64,000 nt of DNA, taken from NCBI GenBank assembly GCA_012845835.1, contig JABAKD010000022.1, forward strand, positions 11,054,718-11,118,717. Reading direction: 5' to 3'. Origin of the DNA: Undaria pinnatifida (Eukaryota > Sar > Phaeophyceae > Laminariales > Alariaceae). Shown piece by piece: positions 1 to 13,000 of this stretch. Within the stretch, counting starts at the first letter, position 1. Each line of letters opens with the position of its first letter. The notes under the pieces were generated by a model that was not told where the DNA came from, ran no database searches, and saw only the letters and a list, made by a program, of their open reading frames with translations. The position numbers and the translations under genes were made by a program.

Positions 1-3000
1 GGCATCCGCTCCGTGCTGGACTGGGATTACTACGTGGACCGTCTCGGCAAGTGCATCCAGAAGATCATCACCATCCCCGCTGCTATGCAGAAGGTACCCG
101 AAAGCTGGACTTGTCGGAAGCTTGCGTTGTAGGGGCCCTTGCATCCAAGCCCGGGATTTTTGTTTACGCGGGAAGGCAGTCGCGTATTATCCCGGTCGGT
201 GCTTGAGAGGGAAAACATGCCGAACGTACATAACGATTGCAGCAGCGGCCAAACGACCCGCCCGCGCTTTAAACGTAGGGGATGCGTTCGAAGCGGATAG
301 TCCCGCGGGGGTGGGGGGGGGGGGGGGGCATCTGTGACTACGGTTTGTCCAAAAAATGCAAAGTAAAGGTGATGATGAATGCATTATTGAGGCGATGGTT
401 TCTACGTTCGCAGGTAGACAACCCCTGTCCACTAGTGAAGCACCCGGAGTGGCTGCGGAAGATCGTGAGAGAGATCAACGACGGGTTCCACCAAACCAAG
501 ATCGATCAGCTATTCAAGGCGGCTCCTGCTCCAGCAGCCAAGGTGTGTCGTGTGTTGGCGCGAAGCGGGGCTATGGCGGTACATACGATGTCCGATACGA
601 GGTGTCAATACACCATGATGTGTCATGTCGTACCCTGGTGCAGCAGTAGCTCTGCACGCAGTTTTGTTTTGCGACGGACAGGCGTATGAACAGTCGAGCG
701 GAAAGTTGTTTTGGTTACTCGTACGATGTACTCGCACATCGCACAGCCTACGTCGGTTCCCGTACATATGACACTCATGCTCGGCTGCTCACATTAGCGA
801 AAAAAACCCAGACGTCAAATCCGAGTTGACCCTTTGCAACACCCACTGTTTTCGCCGCTTGCGATTTTTTATACCGTTGCGTTCCCTGCGCCTGGCACAA
901 CCAAAAACGTTTTGAACAGCTCACCAATGCCGGGGATTCCACCACGACGATGCCCACAACCGACATCGAAGACCTGGCGAACGGAGAGGCAACGGGCGGC
1001 CGCAGCATTTTAGGCGCCCGCGCGCGCGTGACAAAGCGAGTCGGCAACGGGAAGAACACCCTCGCTTTTTCCTCGGGCGCCGCCGGGAAGGAGAACGCCT
1101 CGCAAGGGGGCGAGGGTGGGGGTGAGGGTGGTACCTCTGTGGGCGGAGTGGCCCCTGGGGAAGGGGCGGGGGCGGGGGGCGAGGAGGCGGAGGTAGAGGA
1201 GGTCGCCGTGATTCGTCGGGAGGATGACTTTCAGGGGTGGCTGGCTCAGCAGAAGGCGGGCTGGCGGAGACATCGGGAGCAGAGCCGCCGCAATAAGTTG
1301 GAGACGCGGTCGGAGGTGTGATACGATGGTGCTGGTCTGAATTCCGCGCTCACGTCGTGCGGGCGGTTGTTGTTGTTGATTTGTTATGGAATTGTTTGAA
1401 ACACGTCAGCGGTGAGTTCGGCCGATTTTGTGGTTGATACTTGGCTTTGCAAGCTGCGCGACACGTGTGTTGGGCGTTTTCTACAGTTATCGTAAGTCTT
1501 ACCAGTGTTACGTCTGCTGTGAGTTTCGGAAGTATAATGTGTTGTGGTGGGCGCTGGTGGAAAGTGGTGCCATCGTAACGCATAGGAAGGGGCGGAGGGG
1601 GGGTCTCTTCGGTTAGGGTGCAGGCGCGAAAGAAGGGTGAACGACTGATTCCACGAACAGGAACATCTCTCGCAACAAAGCACGCCATAATTTTATGCAA
1701 ACCCACAAGGTGTCTCGATATTTTTCGCCTGATTGCCAAGACGCCCATTCTTCTGTCGGCCAATGTGTCCCAGTAATTGTGATTTCCTAGGTAATTTTGC
1801 CTCATTGCCGAGACATCCAGTCGTTGTTGTCAGCAATGTGGCGATTTCGCTCATCCAATCTTCGTCGCCGCCGCCGCCCCTCGTAGGGTCAAACGTTTTG
1901 TTATGTAATAATTGTAATGTGCAACATGTGGATGAAACATAATGAGCGCCCAAATGCTGGAGTTATCTCTTATCTGGAGTAGAAACGGTGCTCCGTCTTG
2001 AAAGGAATGCGTGGTCTACGGTCAAATACTTAAGGTAAGCGTAAAATGAGTACCCCCCCCCCCTGCTGTTTTGTGGGTGCACCCAGGCGATGACGGCTTT
2101 TAGAGGGTCAAGCGGGGTAGGGAGCGGTGGGGCGAGGGGTGGCGTGGGCGGTGCCGGCGGGGGCGCCGGGGAGCAAGAGAAGCGGCGGCGCACCGCCGCC
2201 ATGGGAAAGTCGGGGCTACAGGGCTACTTGACGTCAACCCAAGACACGCTCTTGCGCGGTTTCTGGCAGGTACGGCTTGGTTTTACGATAACGCCTCTAC
2301 GGGCTGGAGCCCTGTCGCGTGGTACAGTAGACGCATGCCACACGATATGGGTAGCGTTTTTTTTCCCCATTTTTTTATATTACCGGAGCTCCCCAAACGA
2401 TATACCATCAATGTCTTTACTTCATTTTTTGGTTCATTCGTAGGCACCCCTTGTCTCTGGTGCTGCAGGTGTCGTGTAGGCAGCGCTGGACGCTAGTTGC
2501 TGCTGGTGTGCCTGGCTGGACTCTTACCGAACGCATGAGTGTTTCGGCCTCTCGCTTGACCTTCGGATAATTTTCGAGGAAATTCACGTACCCTTCGTCG
2601 CCCTGTTGTTCGTGACTCTCACGGGTGGGCCAGCCTCGTCTCCGCATTTATCTGCCGCCTTTCACCCTTCCCCCTCGACGTGTGTCTCGATGTCTCTGAC
2701 TCGACAGATTGTGGAAATCCGCCCAAGCGATAAACCGGGATCGTTCACGGTGTTCGCGATGACCGGCCCCGGGGAAATGCAGGTGATTTCATCATATTCA
2801 GACCACAGCTGATTTTTCCATGCTGGATTGTTTATTTTTCAGCTTTTTTCTTTTTGCCTGGACAAGCTTGCCACGGGGTATTAGCGTCATGCAGTATATC
2901 CCATGCATAGGCTACACACGATGTCCTATCTTAGATGACAGTACAGCATCACCGAGGGTTTGCGGCAGGTGTCATATGTTATCGTCACCGCAATAATACC

Positions 3001-6000
3001 GGCGACGTTTCCTTCCTCCGTAGATCATTCCGATCACCATTCCCCGGGTGTTCTACGTAAACTGCCTGGAGGACAAGGGCCCCGAAGCGTCAACCATGGG
3101 GCGGCGGGTGGCCCGGATCCTGCCCAATGGCCACGCATCGCCGTTCCTGCACGAAGTGGCGATGGATGAGGCAAAGTTCCAACGAAGCGAGAAACAGGTG
3201 GGGGCATATCTCGATCCAGCTTGATCCCGGACGGACATGCAGCAGCATGGTTTTGTTGTTTTGGCTGTGGTGGTGGTGGTGGTGGTAGTGGTGGTCATGG
3301 TGGTGGTCGTGGTGGTCGTGGTCGTGGTGATGTTGCTGTTACTTTCGTGGTTGTTGGTATTGCTGTTGTGATAGTCGGTTTTGTTGTTCACGTTGTTGTT
3401 GTGGTTATTGTTATGGTTGTTGTGGTGTCGGTGTCGGTGTCGGCGTTGCTGCTGCTTTTGATTTTTTTCGAGGGTCTGCGGTCTAAACACTATGACCGTA
3501 GTGATGATGATTGCCCCCCCCCTCCTCCCCTGCCATCGCCGCTACCGCTGTGCTACTACAGGTGGAGGATTTTCTCCACCACGCCGGAATCGAAGGCGTG
3601 TACGAGCTAGGAACGCCCCTGGTCTACCGCGCCGTGTTGCACCTGGGTTCGGTGGCAAGGGTAGCGCAGGGGCGGGTAGCCGCGCTGAAGGGGGTTCGAT
3701 CGGGATCGGGTCAGGCTCCGGGGTTCGAACTGGAGGATTTGGAGCTGGTGACGGCGGTGAGGATGCCATGATTTCGATGAATCGATCGGCTACCAAAAAA
3801 GCTAGAACCAGTTTAAAACCAATCCTGAACACATCTGGTTACCACAGAAAAACAGCCTGCTGTTCTAAAATATGCTCGTGGGTCGGATTCGGCTGTGATA
3901 GTACGCCCAGAGTGGGCTTGGATGGACCAAACTCTTGAACACAAACGATGATATATGGAGGGCAGAGCTTGAACATGTCTATGGCGCCAGTCGTACCTCG
4001 CCTGTTTGCGCTGTCAGCTGTCGTGCTCGGCTGGTAGCTCAGTTTCTGGTGCAAAACATGAAATGTACGCCGGAGGCATGCCCAAGTCTTCATAGCTCCG
4101 CAGAACGCAGCCCCCCCCCCCCCCCCCCCCCCCCCCTGCCGCTCTTCGTTGCCTCGCCTGCCGCTTCGGGCCTTTCTACAAACCCCTCAGGCGGCACACC
4201 CGTATCTGCACCCTTCGGTGGCCACGTTCAAGCACATCTACCTTTACCACTCCAGCTCGGGCAAGAGAGGCATGGTGGGACTCTTCTACGTGGAGGTAAG
4301 ATCTGCCTGTGATCTGTGATATGCAAGGGATATCCCAGATCCATATCCATCCACCTAGGAAACCCGGGGATTTACCCAGTACCCCCTGGCTCAGATCACT
4401 ACCGCCAAAGTAAATCATCCGTGCGCACAAACCACCCCACCCTCTCTCTCGTACGCTTCCGCCGGATGACGGTTTCACCTGCCACCAGCCAACCCCCCCG
4501 CCTAGCGTAGTCGAAAACATATGGAAAAATCTAGGAAGCCAAGAAGAGATACTGTCCATAGACAAAGTTTGGGGGGTGCAAGACAGAATTTAAAGAAACG
4601 ATAGATGTAAGGAAAAGGCTAGCGCTAAAAAGGCGAATAATGAAGAACTTTTCGATGTATACGGGGGGTTAAATGATGGGATAGGAATGAAAACGTATCT
4701 GCCCGGCCCATTGGACTGCGCCAAAACGCTGAAACTGTGTTTTCATGGAGGGGACCTGGACTTGCTAGAAATAAAAAAGAGGTAGTCGGGTAGAGGAGGA
4801 AGAAGGCGCACAGAGCTGCTCTTGTGGCAACGCAAACGAAAGTAGAACTCACATAATGGGACAATGTGACTTGTCCAAGGAAGATGATAATGGGTTAGAG
4901 GGAGATGAGGAATATAGACGGATGCGGCATGCAGAAGTTTGGTACATTAGATAGAAGCGAGAAAACGATATCCTAGGAGATAGATCGTGGCCACACACGG
5001 CCGAATAGGAAGGAGATTACATTAGCAAACAGTTTATATGTCTCATATGGAAGAAACGTGCTGATCGCCCAAAGGTTGGACGTGTTTCTGTTTGGAGTAG
5101 GAGCGGTGCTCCGTCTCGAAAGGAATGCGTGGTCAATCGTCAAATGACTAAGGGAAGCAACCAATGAGTACCTCCCCCCCCCTCATGTATCCCTTGGCCG
5201 TAAAAAACCCGAACATGAAACGCTTCCGCCTGATATCCTCGCCTGTCATCAGCCCCCCCCCCCCCCCCCGGTCTCGCAGTGTATCCCTTGATCATGAAGT
5301 CCCGAACCTCCCGGCAACTCCGTTGTGTGCATCTCTGGTAGGAGTCAAGAATGATTCGGCATGGTATGGTATCTGTATTTGCACCGACTATTCGACCGGA
5401 GAATCCCGCTCACGGAAAACACCCCATTTCCCCTTCCCTAACCATCTTCTCTCCACTCTTAAATTTGATGTGCCTGTTTCCCAGGGCACGAACGAGGACA
5501 TCGAGCCGGAGCCCATCGTGGAAGGCGGTGCTGGCGAGGAGGCGGAGGGGCCGGGGGAACGGCCGGTGATTGCGAAGGCGTTTGTCTGGCTCGTCAATCC
5601 GTTCGCGAGGAGGGACGGGGAGCAGAGGCCGCCATTCTCTCGAATCTTCGAGAAGTTCACGAAGTGAGCGCCCGTGCATCGCGAAACAACGATGACTTGA
5701 TGCGGTGGTGGGGCGTTGTACATGCGTTTAGTTTTGTTGCCGGCCCCATCGTCCTTTCAGCTTCAAACGTGTTTGTGTAAGACACCTCATGCCTGGTAAG
5801 AAACAGGGCAATAAGAAAGACAGGGTGATATTGGCTGGAATGTTTGGAATTGGGGAGCCGTCCTACTGAAGTCAATCTAGAACGCATCCACTTCCAGGTG
5901 GGAAGCCCAATCTAGGTCAATCGTCGTGTCTCATGGTTGCTTTTATTGGTTGGTGCCGTGTCCGGTGTTTGGGTTTCTTCGGTTGTATTTTGCTTCGTTT

Positions 6001-7045
6001 GCATGTGTGTGGTGATAGGTTTTTGTGTGCGTATGTTTGTTTTCGCATGTGTTTTGTGCGTGTGGTTGTCTTGTGAACGTGGTTGTGTGTTAACTCTGTT
6101 TGTGATTGTGATTCTGTGTAGTTGTGCTTTTGTGCGTATTTGTGCATGATTGTTGTGGTCGTGTGTGCTAACATGTGCGGTGCTTGCGGAGTGCCATCGA
6201 TGTGGGCTTAAGAGTGAACCTCCCTTGCTCGTCCCCTCGTCGCAGCTGACGGGCCAACTGCAGCCGGGGATTTACATCCTGATGTCTCTCTTCGCCGTTT
6301 TTTTTCGCTGTCTAACCCCCGTATTCCTCGCCCTGGCTCGTGCCTTGTCATTGTGAAACCTCTCAGCCATATTTTCCGGGAGTGTCCCGTCCGTTGTTTT
6401 CGGCAAAGCAAACCTCTCAGCCACATGTTTCCGGTCTTATCCTCTTGGTTGCTTTGGGCCTGCAATCCACCGCTCGCTTTCTTTTTTAGTGTAACCCTGC
6501 CAGCTTTTGTACCTTCAAGCCGTGTTCCCCGCCTTGGTGAGCGTCGCCACAGAAGTGGAACCTCCCAAGCAATATTTTTACGGTCGTGTGCCGCTGGCCT
6601 CCTGTCTTCCACAATTTTCTTTTTTTTCACAGCAATCCTGCCAGCTCTTGCACTTTCAAGGTTTCTTCCGCGAGCAGCGCGGAGGATGCCTGGGCTTCGG
6701 CCGACGCCTCTTTGGCATCGTATTCCCGCCAGCGGAACGGCCCAACGTTGGTGCTTTCGCAGGGGCTTGTGCATGGGCAGGTACGATGTTGGGTTTCAGG
6801 TGTTGATGTTGATGGTGTTGGTGGTGGTGGTCATGGTGGTGGTTGTGGTCGTGGTTCGAGGTCGTGGTGGTGTTGGTTGTTGTTGTTGTGTGTGGTTTTG
6901 TTTTTGTGTGTTCGTGTGCGTGTTATCGCCGTCGCTGTTGTTATTGCTTCTCTCGCAGGGACTTGTGCATGGGGCAGGTACGGTATACTTCTAAGCAGCT
7001 TCGATGGGTTGCCTCTCGTACCTGAGTGCCGTTGTTTGGCTTCAG

Positions 7046-7077
<32 letters not shown>

Positions 7078-10000
7078 GCTGTTTTATGCTTTTTTTTCCC
7101 CTTGACGATACTTCCGTGTGTACGTGTAAGGTTCTAAGACACCTCTACTGAGCCGGGCGTGTAACGTCGCTGACCCTGGGCTCCTACTGAGTTCAGGGGC
7201 GCAGGTGTGGAGGTGTTGCGCTCGCCTAGTCGCGAAGACCCAATAATTCGACCGACCCTTCGTTCCGCTGCGCATGGTGCTTTTGCAGGAGCTTCGACGT
7301 CGCCTGCCCGCGCTTTCCGAGCTGCCGGTGACGCACATCCCTGGCAATGCAGAGGACGAGCGTTACCCAGCGCTTGGATGGCAAGCGTTCGCGGCGCAGA
7401 GGATGGTGCAGAGGTAAGGGTCGCCAATGTAACCAAATGAATCTTGACACCTTGCCTGAACTTCGCTCGGGCGGTTCATGTATACGTGGGTGTCGAACGG
7501 ATTGCCCGCATGTACTAATAGCTCTTTCTTGTAGCGGGACGTAAACATCGCCCAACAACGCATGCCTGAGCAACCCACCCGGGACATGTCTGGCCAACGG
7601 TTGTTAATGTCTCAAGCTTTGCTGTAGAGTAGCTTTTCCCCCCCGCAAGACACCCAGATCGCGACACCCAGTCATAAGGTACCTATACGTAGCGGTTAAC
7701 ACCACGCTTGGCTCCTTCTTGGCTTGAAATAATGTATCCCTGAACCCCTTTCCAACTCTTAAATTTATCCTAGTCCAACTCCAAGTGCTTTGTCCCCATG
7801 TCGGAAGTCCGGTGCTAAGTGGGTTAAGCCTTGTACTTGTCCCGCCAATCTCGAGCTCGATCATCTTTGAAGCTGCCGTCTCCCCGCGGGGGCATTCCGT
7901 AAGCGCTCCCGACGGCTTTTCATCGTTTCGAGATAGCTGCCCTCTCCCCGCGCGCGCATTCCGTAAAAATTAAGTTCCCGACGGTTTTTCATCGCTCCGA
8001 GATAGCTGCCCTCGCCTTCACCTCACGCGCGAGCTACATAAATATGAGTTACAACTAAATCTTCAGTACTCGTATCACAACTGAGTTTTTTTTTTTTTGT
8101 AATATGACCATCCCGGAAGGTTATGCCATCGCTCCGACACGCCCCGCTGACCGGCTAATATGTCGCGCATTCTTGAACATTCACGCATTCCTAAACGTTT
8201 CCGAAGGTTTTTCATCGCTCCGAGGTGGCTCGCCGACCGCCTCCTGTGCGCGCGGTACGCCCACCTTCCGTTGGCCAACATCGGTGCGGATGCACCATGC
8301 GCGATGGCGGACGCATTCTTCGGGAGACTGCTGCGGCACAATCGGCATGTACTTTGGGCGTCGGAGACATCGCGCCCGGACTTGGGAGGGACGGAAGGAG
8401 ATGATAACGATGTAAGAATACAACGCAGTAGTATTACTACGTGTGCTTATGTAGACTGTCCGTTATGCTCTTTCCTTCGAAGTTTTTATTATGGTTTTGC
8501 TGTTTGATATTTAGGTGCCTGATCATGGTGGTGCCGACGACGTGCTTCTCTCCTCTTGCCACTGTCGCGCTCTTCATCGCTGTATCAGGTCTGGGCGGAA
8601 GACTTGGCTTCCCCTACCATCCTGCAGCCCGGCGCGTACCGCAATATTTGCATCGAACTGGAGATCCATGGGCTCGCCGTGGGCGCTGTAATCGTGAGTT
8701 ACGGTCGGTAGTGTGATTTTGCGGTTGGTATCGTGACTTGCGGCTGGTATCGTGACTTGCGGTCGGTATCGTGACTTGCGGTCGGTATCGTAACTTGCGG
8801 TCGGTATCGTAACTTGCGGTCGGTATCGTGACTTGCGGTCGGTATCGTGACTTGCGGTAGGTATCGTGACTTGCGGTTGGTATCGTGACTTGCGGTCTGT
8901 ATCGCGAGTTGCGGCAGGTATCGCGACTTGCGGTCGGATCGATTTTGAGGCCCGTCTTTTTGCTACTCCGCCAGTCAGTCGAGGCCCGGCCATGGGCCCC
9001 ATCTCGCGTACAGCATTCTGCAGAAATATGGAGCACTGCTGTACGTATTTCATATTTTCCGCAGCTGTGCGTGAGCTGCAGAAATACGGAATGTACCCCA
9101 TTTCGCGTACAGCAGGCTGCAGAAATTCGGAGTATGTTGGTGTCGCGTTCTTGCTTGTGTGTTTACGGTCTGCCCATGTTGGAAGAACGGGTAACACGTT
9201 AATGTCCCGTTCGACGCAATATGGCCGTGCTCGTTGCATTCCCTCCGTAACCTGACAATCGCAACAAATTATCCCCCCGGCACACCGGGTGTTGGGGGCT
9301 CGTGGGGAGTTTTGTATTTAACTGGGGCAGACTTTATCTCCAGAAACAGACACCTTTCTCCAACATACCTACGCCGAGGTAGGCGTTGGTGGGGGCGGGT
9401 TGGCCGGGCGCTCTCCTGCTCGGTCCCATCGCCCGCGTCCGCAAGGAAGGCCCTGTTTTGTCGTAGTGAGGCGCGCAAGGTGGCTGTTCCTCGAGATCTT
9501 GTACGCCGTGGACCTTCGATCGATCTCACCTCGAGAAAAACTCTCTCCTTTCCAAGGAACACCTTTGTCCCCTGGCACATGCTACGGCAGGGAGGATATA
9601 TAGCAGGGCTTTTCACGTGTCATGACCCGCCCGGCGGGCCGGGTCATTAGTTTTCTAGACTCTCACGGGTCGAGTTGGGTAGGGTCGGGGGGTCTCACGG
9701 TACGGTTCGGTCCGGGTCAGGAGGTTTTGAAGTCTCACGGGTTGGGCCGGGTTGGGACGGATCGCCCTGGCCCGACCCGACCCGCGAGAACTGACCTGAT
9801 CCGTGAAACTCCCTGGTTTATAGCGCTTTCGGGGAAAACGTTTGTTGCCGACGGTGTTCCTCAATTATTATTCGAATAGGCCAGAGTCAGCTGCCCAGTT
9901 TCGCTGGAGTTACCGTTTACGTTCTGCAAAATGAATCGTTATTTAATGCTTAGGCCATGGAGTTGTTTATCGGGGTTTGCAGTTTCATTTTTTCTCACAA

Positions 10001-13000
10001 AATTTCAGTTTTGGGTGAGGCGTTTTCCATGAAGGGTAGGGGCAAATTATTCCCGATAGAGCTCCTTCAGTGAAGAAATCCAGAAAAACTTATGGGCGCC
10101 CGTTTTTTCCCGTAGCATGTGTCCGGTTCGCCTGGTAGCTGCTTCCTCGTTGATGAGTGTGTTGCACCGTAGAAGGCGGCATTACTGTGCGTCCCCTTTT
10201 CCCAAACCGCCCCTCGGTGATCCCCCTGTTCGAAATCCACGTCTGACCTGCGGCCACCCACCGATTTTCCAACCATCTTCCGCTATTTCAGGCGACTGCA
10301 GTTTTTGCTTGCCGTCAGCCACAATAAGACTTCCTCATGCAGTAGAGATCCTCTATAATGCCGGTTGAGTAGTGCCTGTTGCCCGCTGCAGCGCCGGCGA
10401 AATCGCTTGGCACAGATGATAGCAACCAGTAATGGCGGCTGCGGAGTAGTGCGGATTGCCGCTATAGTGCCGGTATTGCCGGCTGGCACGTACCGGCGCT
10501 AGAGAGGGACCGCTACTGTATAGTATACTGTGCGAAGTCTAGACCGCCGCCTCCGTCACAGGTCTAATCTGCCGTCCCTTGACGGTCTAGACCGCCGTCC
10601 CCATCACAGGTCTAGGCCGCCGTCCCGGTTACAGGTCTAACCTGCTGCCCCTTGACGTCACTTCTAACCAGGCGTCATCGCAACTGGAAGCGCTGGAGGG
10701 CAGCCAAGGTGTGACCGCACTTACCGTTGGCAACGAAGCTAGTGGCGGCGGTGGTGGGGGCAACATTTTCAATGGGAGCGGCGGTGGTGCCGACGGCGGC
10801 GATGGGGTCGGGGGAGGAGGCCGAGGGAATGGGGGGGGAGGGGATGACCAGGCTGTCGCCTCCGCGTTCAGGATTTTGAAGGTTAGATCGAGGTTAATAG
10901 GTTGCCGCTGACTCGCCGGATCAAGTGTAACCCTTTTGGTAATGCAATAGAATATGCCACACTAGCTTCAAGTTGAAGCGCCGCTTTGACTAAAAAGGTG
11001 CTGCAACATATACGCTCAATGGGTTTGCGATACGTACTGTAGCCTTTCCCCCTTCACGTTTTTTCTTCGTTCCCCCCCCCCCTCGTTCGTTTTCCCCATT
11101 TATTCCAATGTTTTTGTTTTGTTTTTGTATTTTTCACTTTTTGTTTCGCCCTGCCTCTCTCCCTGCCTGCCGCCGCAAAAACTTGGCCACTAACATCCAA
11201 CCGTGTTTTATTGTTGTTGCTGTTGGTGTTTTTATTTTTTGCAGGTGTTGGTGACAACTTGGTTGGATGAGGTGACTCACATGGGCAACGCGCACGCAGA
11301 CAGCCTGCTTGTACACTTTTACCGGTGAGGGGATAGGGTGCTGTTTTGCTTCCGCGCTCCGAACGCTCTGGACACATGCTGCTACAGTGGTACAGTGGGC
11401 ACCCTGATATAGGAGCACCCTGTGCCAAGCCAAAACAAGCGCTCTTAACTATCAGTAGGCATTGCTCTTATCTGTAGTGGGAAGTATATACTTGGTGTAA
11501 TTTGGTATAGTAGGCCGGGCGTGCCGATTTTTGACCGCTCTTTTTTTTTTTTTTTTTCTCACACTTTTACTTTCCAGCCTCTGGACAAGCCGTGGTCACA
11601 GGTGTCGTCCTTTCTCCCCCCCGGTTCTTGCCTTCAATTTTCATCGCGCATAGGGTTCAGCGATCCTACTGCTCGTCGATTTTTCATCGAGTGTCGCTAA
11701 CTCACGATCTCGCGCTTTCCGCAAGTCAATTTGTGCACAAGAAAAAGTCCCAACGAATTTATACGAGTGTGCACTCGGCGGGGCTCGAACTCACGAAACT
11801 GACCTATACCAGGCGCGATGATAACCTGATACGCCACCGGGGCGACCGGTCTTAAACCTCTTTGAGATTGAGAGAGGCAATTGACGACGAAAATTGACGA
11901 TTACGGCCTTGGCCACTCTGCTGGTGGTTGGCGATGAAAGAAATGGTGTCCGGACTACAAGGATGCAAGACACTCCCACGGAACGGATGCATCAAGATCT
12001 CTACGTGTGCTGCTACGCGCTCACGCTGCTCGTAGACGCTCGGAAAATATCGCAATCGTGGGGGGGGGGGGGGTTATTGCTATACACGGGTCCCAAAATG
12101 GTTGAGTCCCAAAAACCGATTTTGAGGAGACTGTGAAATTTCAAACCGATGAAAAAAAGAAGAATACGACATGCCGACGATTTTGGGTTAGGACGCCCCC
12201 GTCATTAGGATTTTTTTTTGCCTACAAGTGCTCACTCTATCGCAGCAGGCATCCAACCCCTCTGCTGTGGCGTGCGTGCAGAGCCAATAGCTTTTACGTA
12301 TTTGTGTACGATGTGCCAACGATGTGTCGACGATGTGCCGAAGACGGATGGATTAAGACACTTTTTTTATTTCTCTTTGTTGCGCCCTCGACCGTCTTTT
12401 TTGCTCGCTGTCCAGGTGGGTGTGCGCGCACCAGTCGCTGCTGCACAACGCCGCGCTACACCGCCTGGTACACCGGCTCATGCACAAGGTTTTCAGCAGG
12501 TGCGATATAGTAAAGGTTTGGTTTGTCCGTCCGTAAACGATCACTAACACCCCCCCCCCCCGTGCTAACGCAGTATCGGGCTAAACGTCGTTTATTGTGT
12601 ACATGGTAGATAATCAGGCATGTCTGTGACGGGAATCGGAGTCAGAAAAAGTGAATTGAGACGAAGGCTGCGGTTGTTGGCCACTCACTTTTGGAGCAGA
12701 TCTGACGTGATGGATGTTTTTTGGTGGGCCTTGTCAAAACCTTCCTTCGAGCGTGTGCACCAAGGGTGTTTGCCTTCACACCCGCACATCTTCCACGGTG
12801 AATTCCTTTCGCAGGCTGACAGCCGAGCTGCGCCGCCAAGTTTTGACGGCCCTTGCATCTACGCCTTGAAGCGTGTTGACAAGGGTTTCCACCCGAAGCA
12901 GGCGACGATAGAGGGGGCAATTTTTTTTTTTTTGTTCTGAATGACGGGGCTCCTCCACCCGAAATTGTCCAAATATAAAATCGTTCTCGTTTCTAAATGC

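Noticed and set aside
5665-5667. In-frame TGA directly after POLE exon 9
   Set aside because: It belongs to the donor AA|GTGAGC; the phase-2 join to exon 10 restores the frame and the TF[K/E]V block.
6208-6774. Minus-strand open frame of 188 codons
   Set aside because: It is antisense to POLE exon 10 and its intron, basic and without a recognisable domain.
8515-8588. Alternative start of POLE exon 13 at the TTTAG acceptor (8514)
   Set aside because: Extending the exon to 8515 adds 74 nt, which breaks the frame; the acceptor at 8588 is in frame and matches the family.
8574-9239. Minus-strand open frame of 221 codons with repeated [10 protein letters not shown]-type peptides
   Set aside because: It is the translation of the 19-bp minisatellite at 8694-8940 plus the antisense of POLE exon 13. 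A non-triplet unit keeps several frames open; there is no conserved domain.
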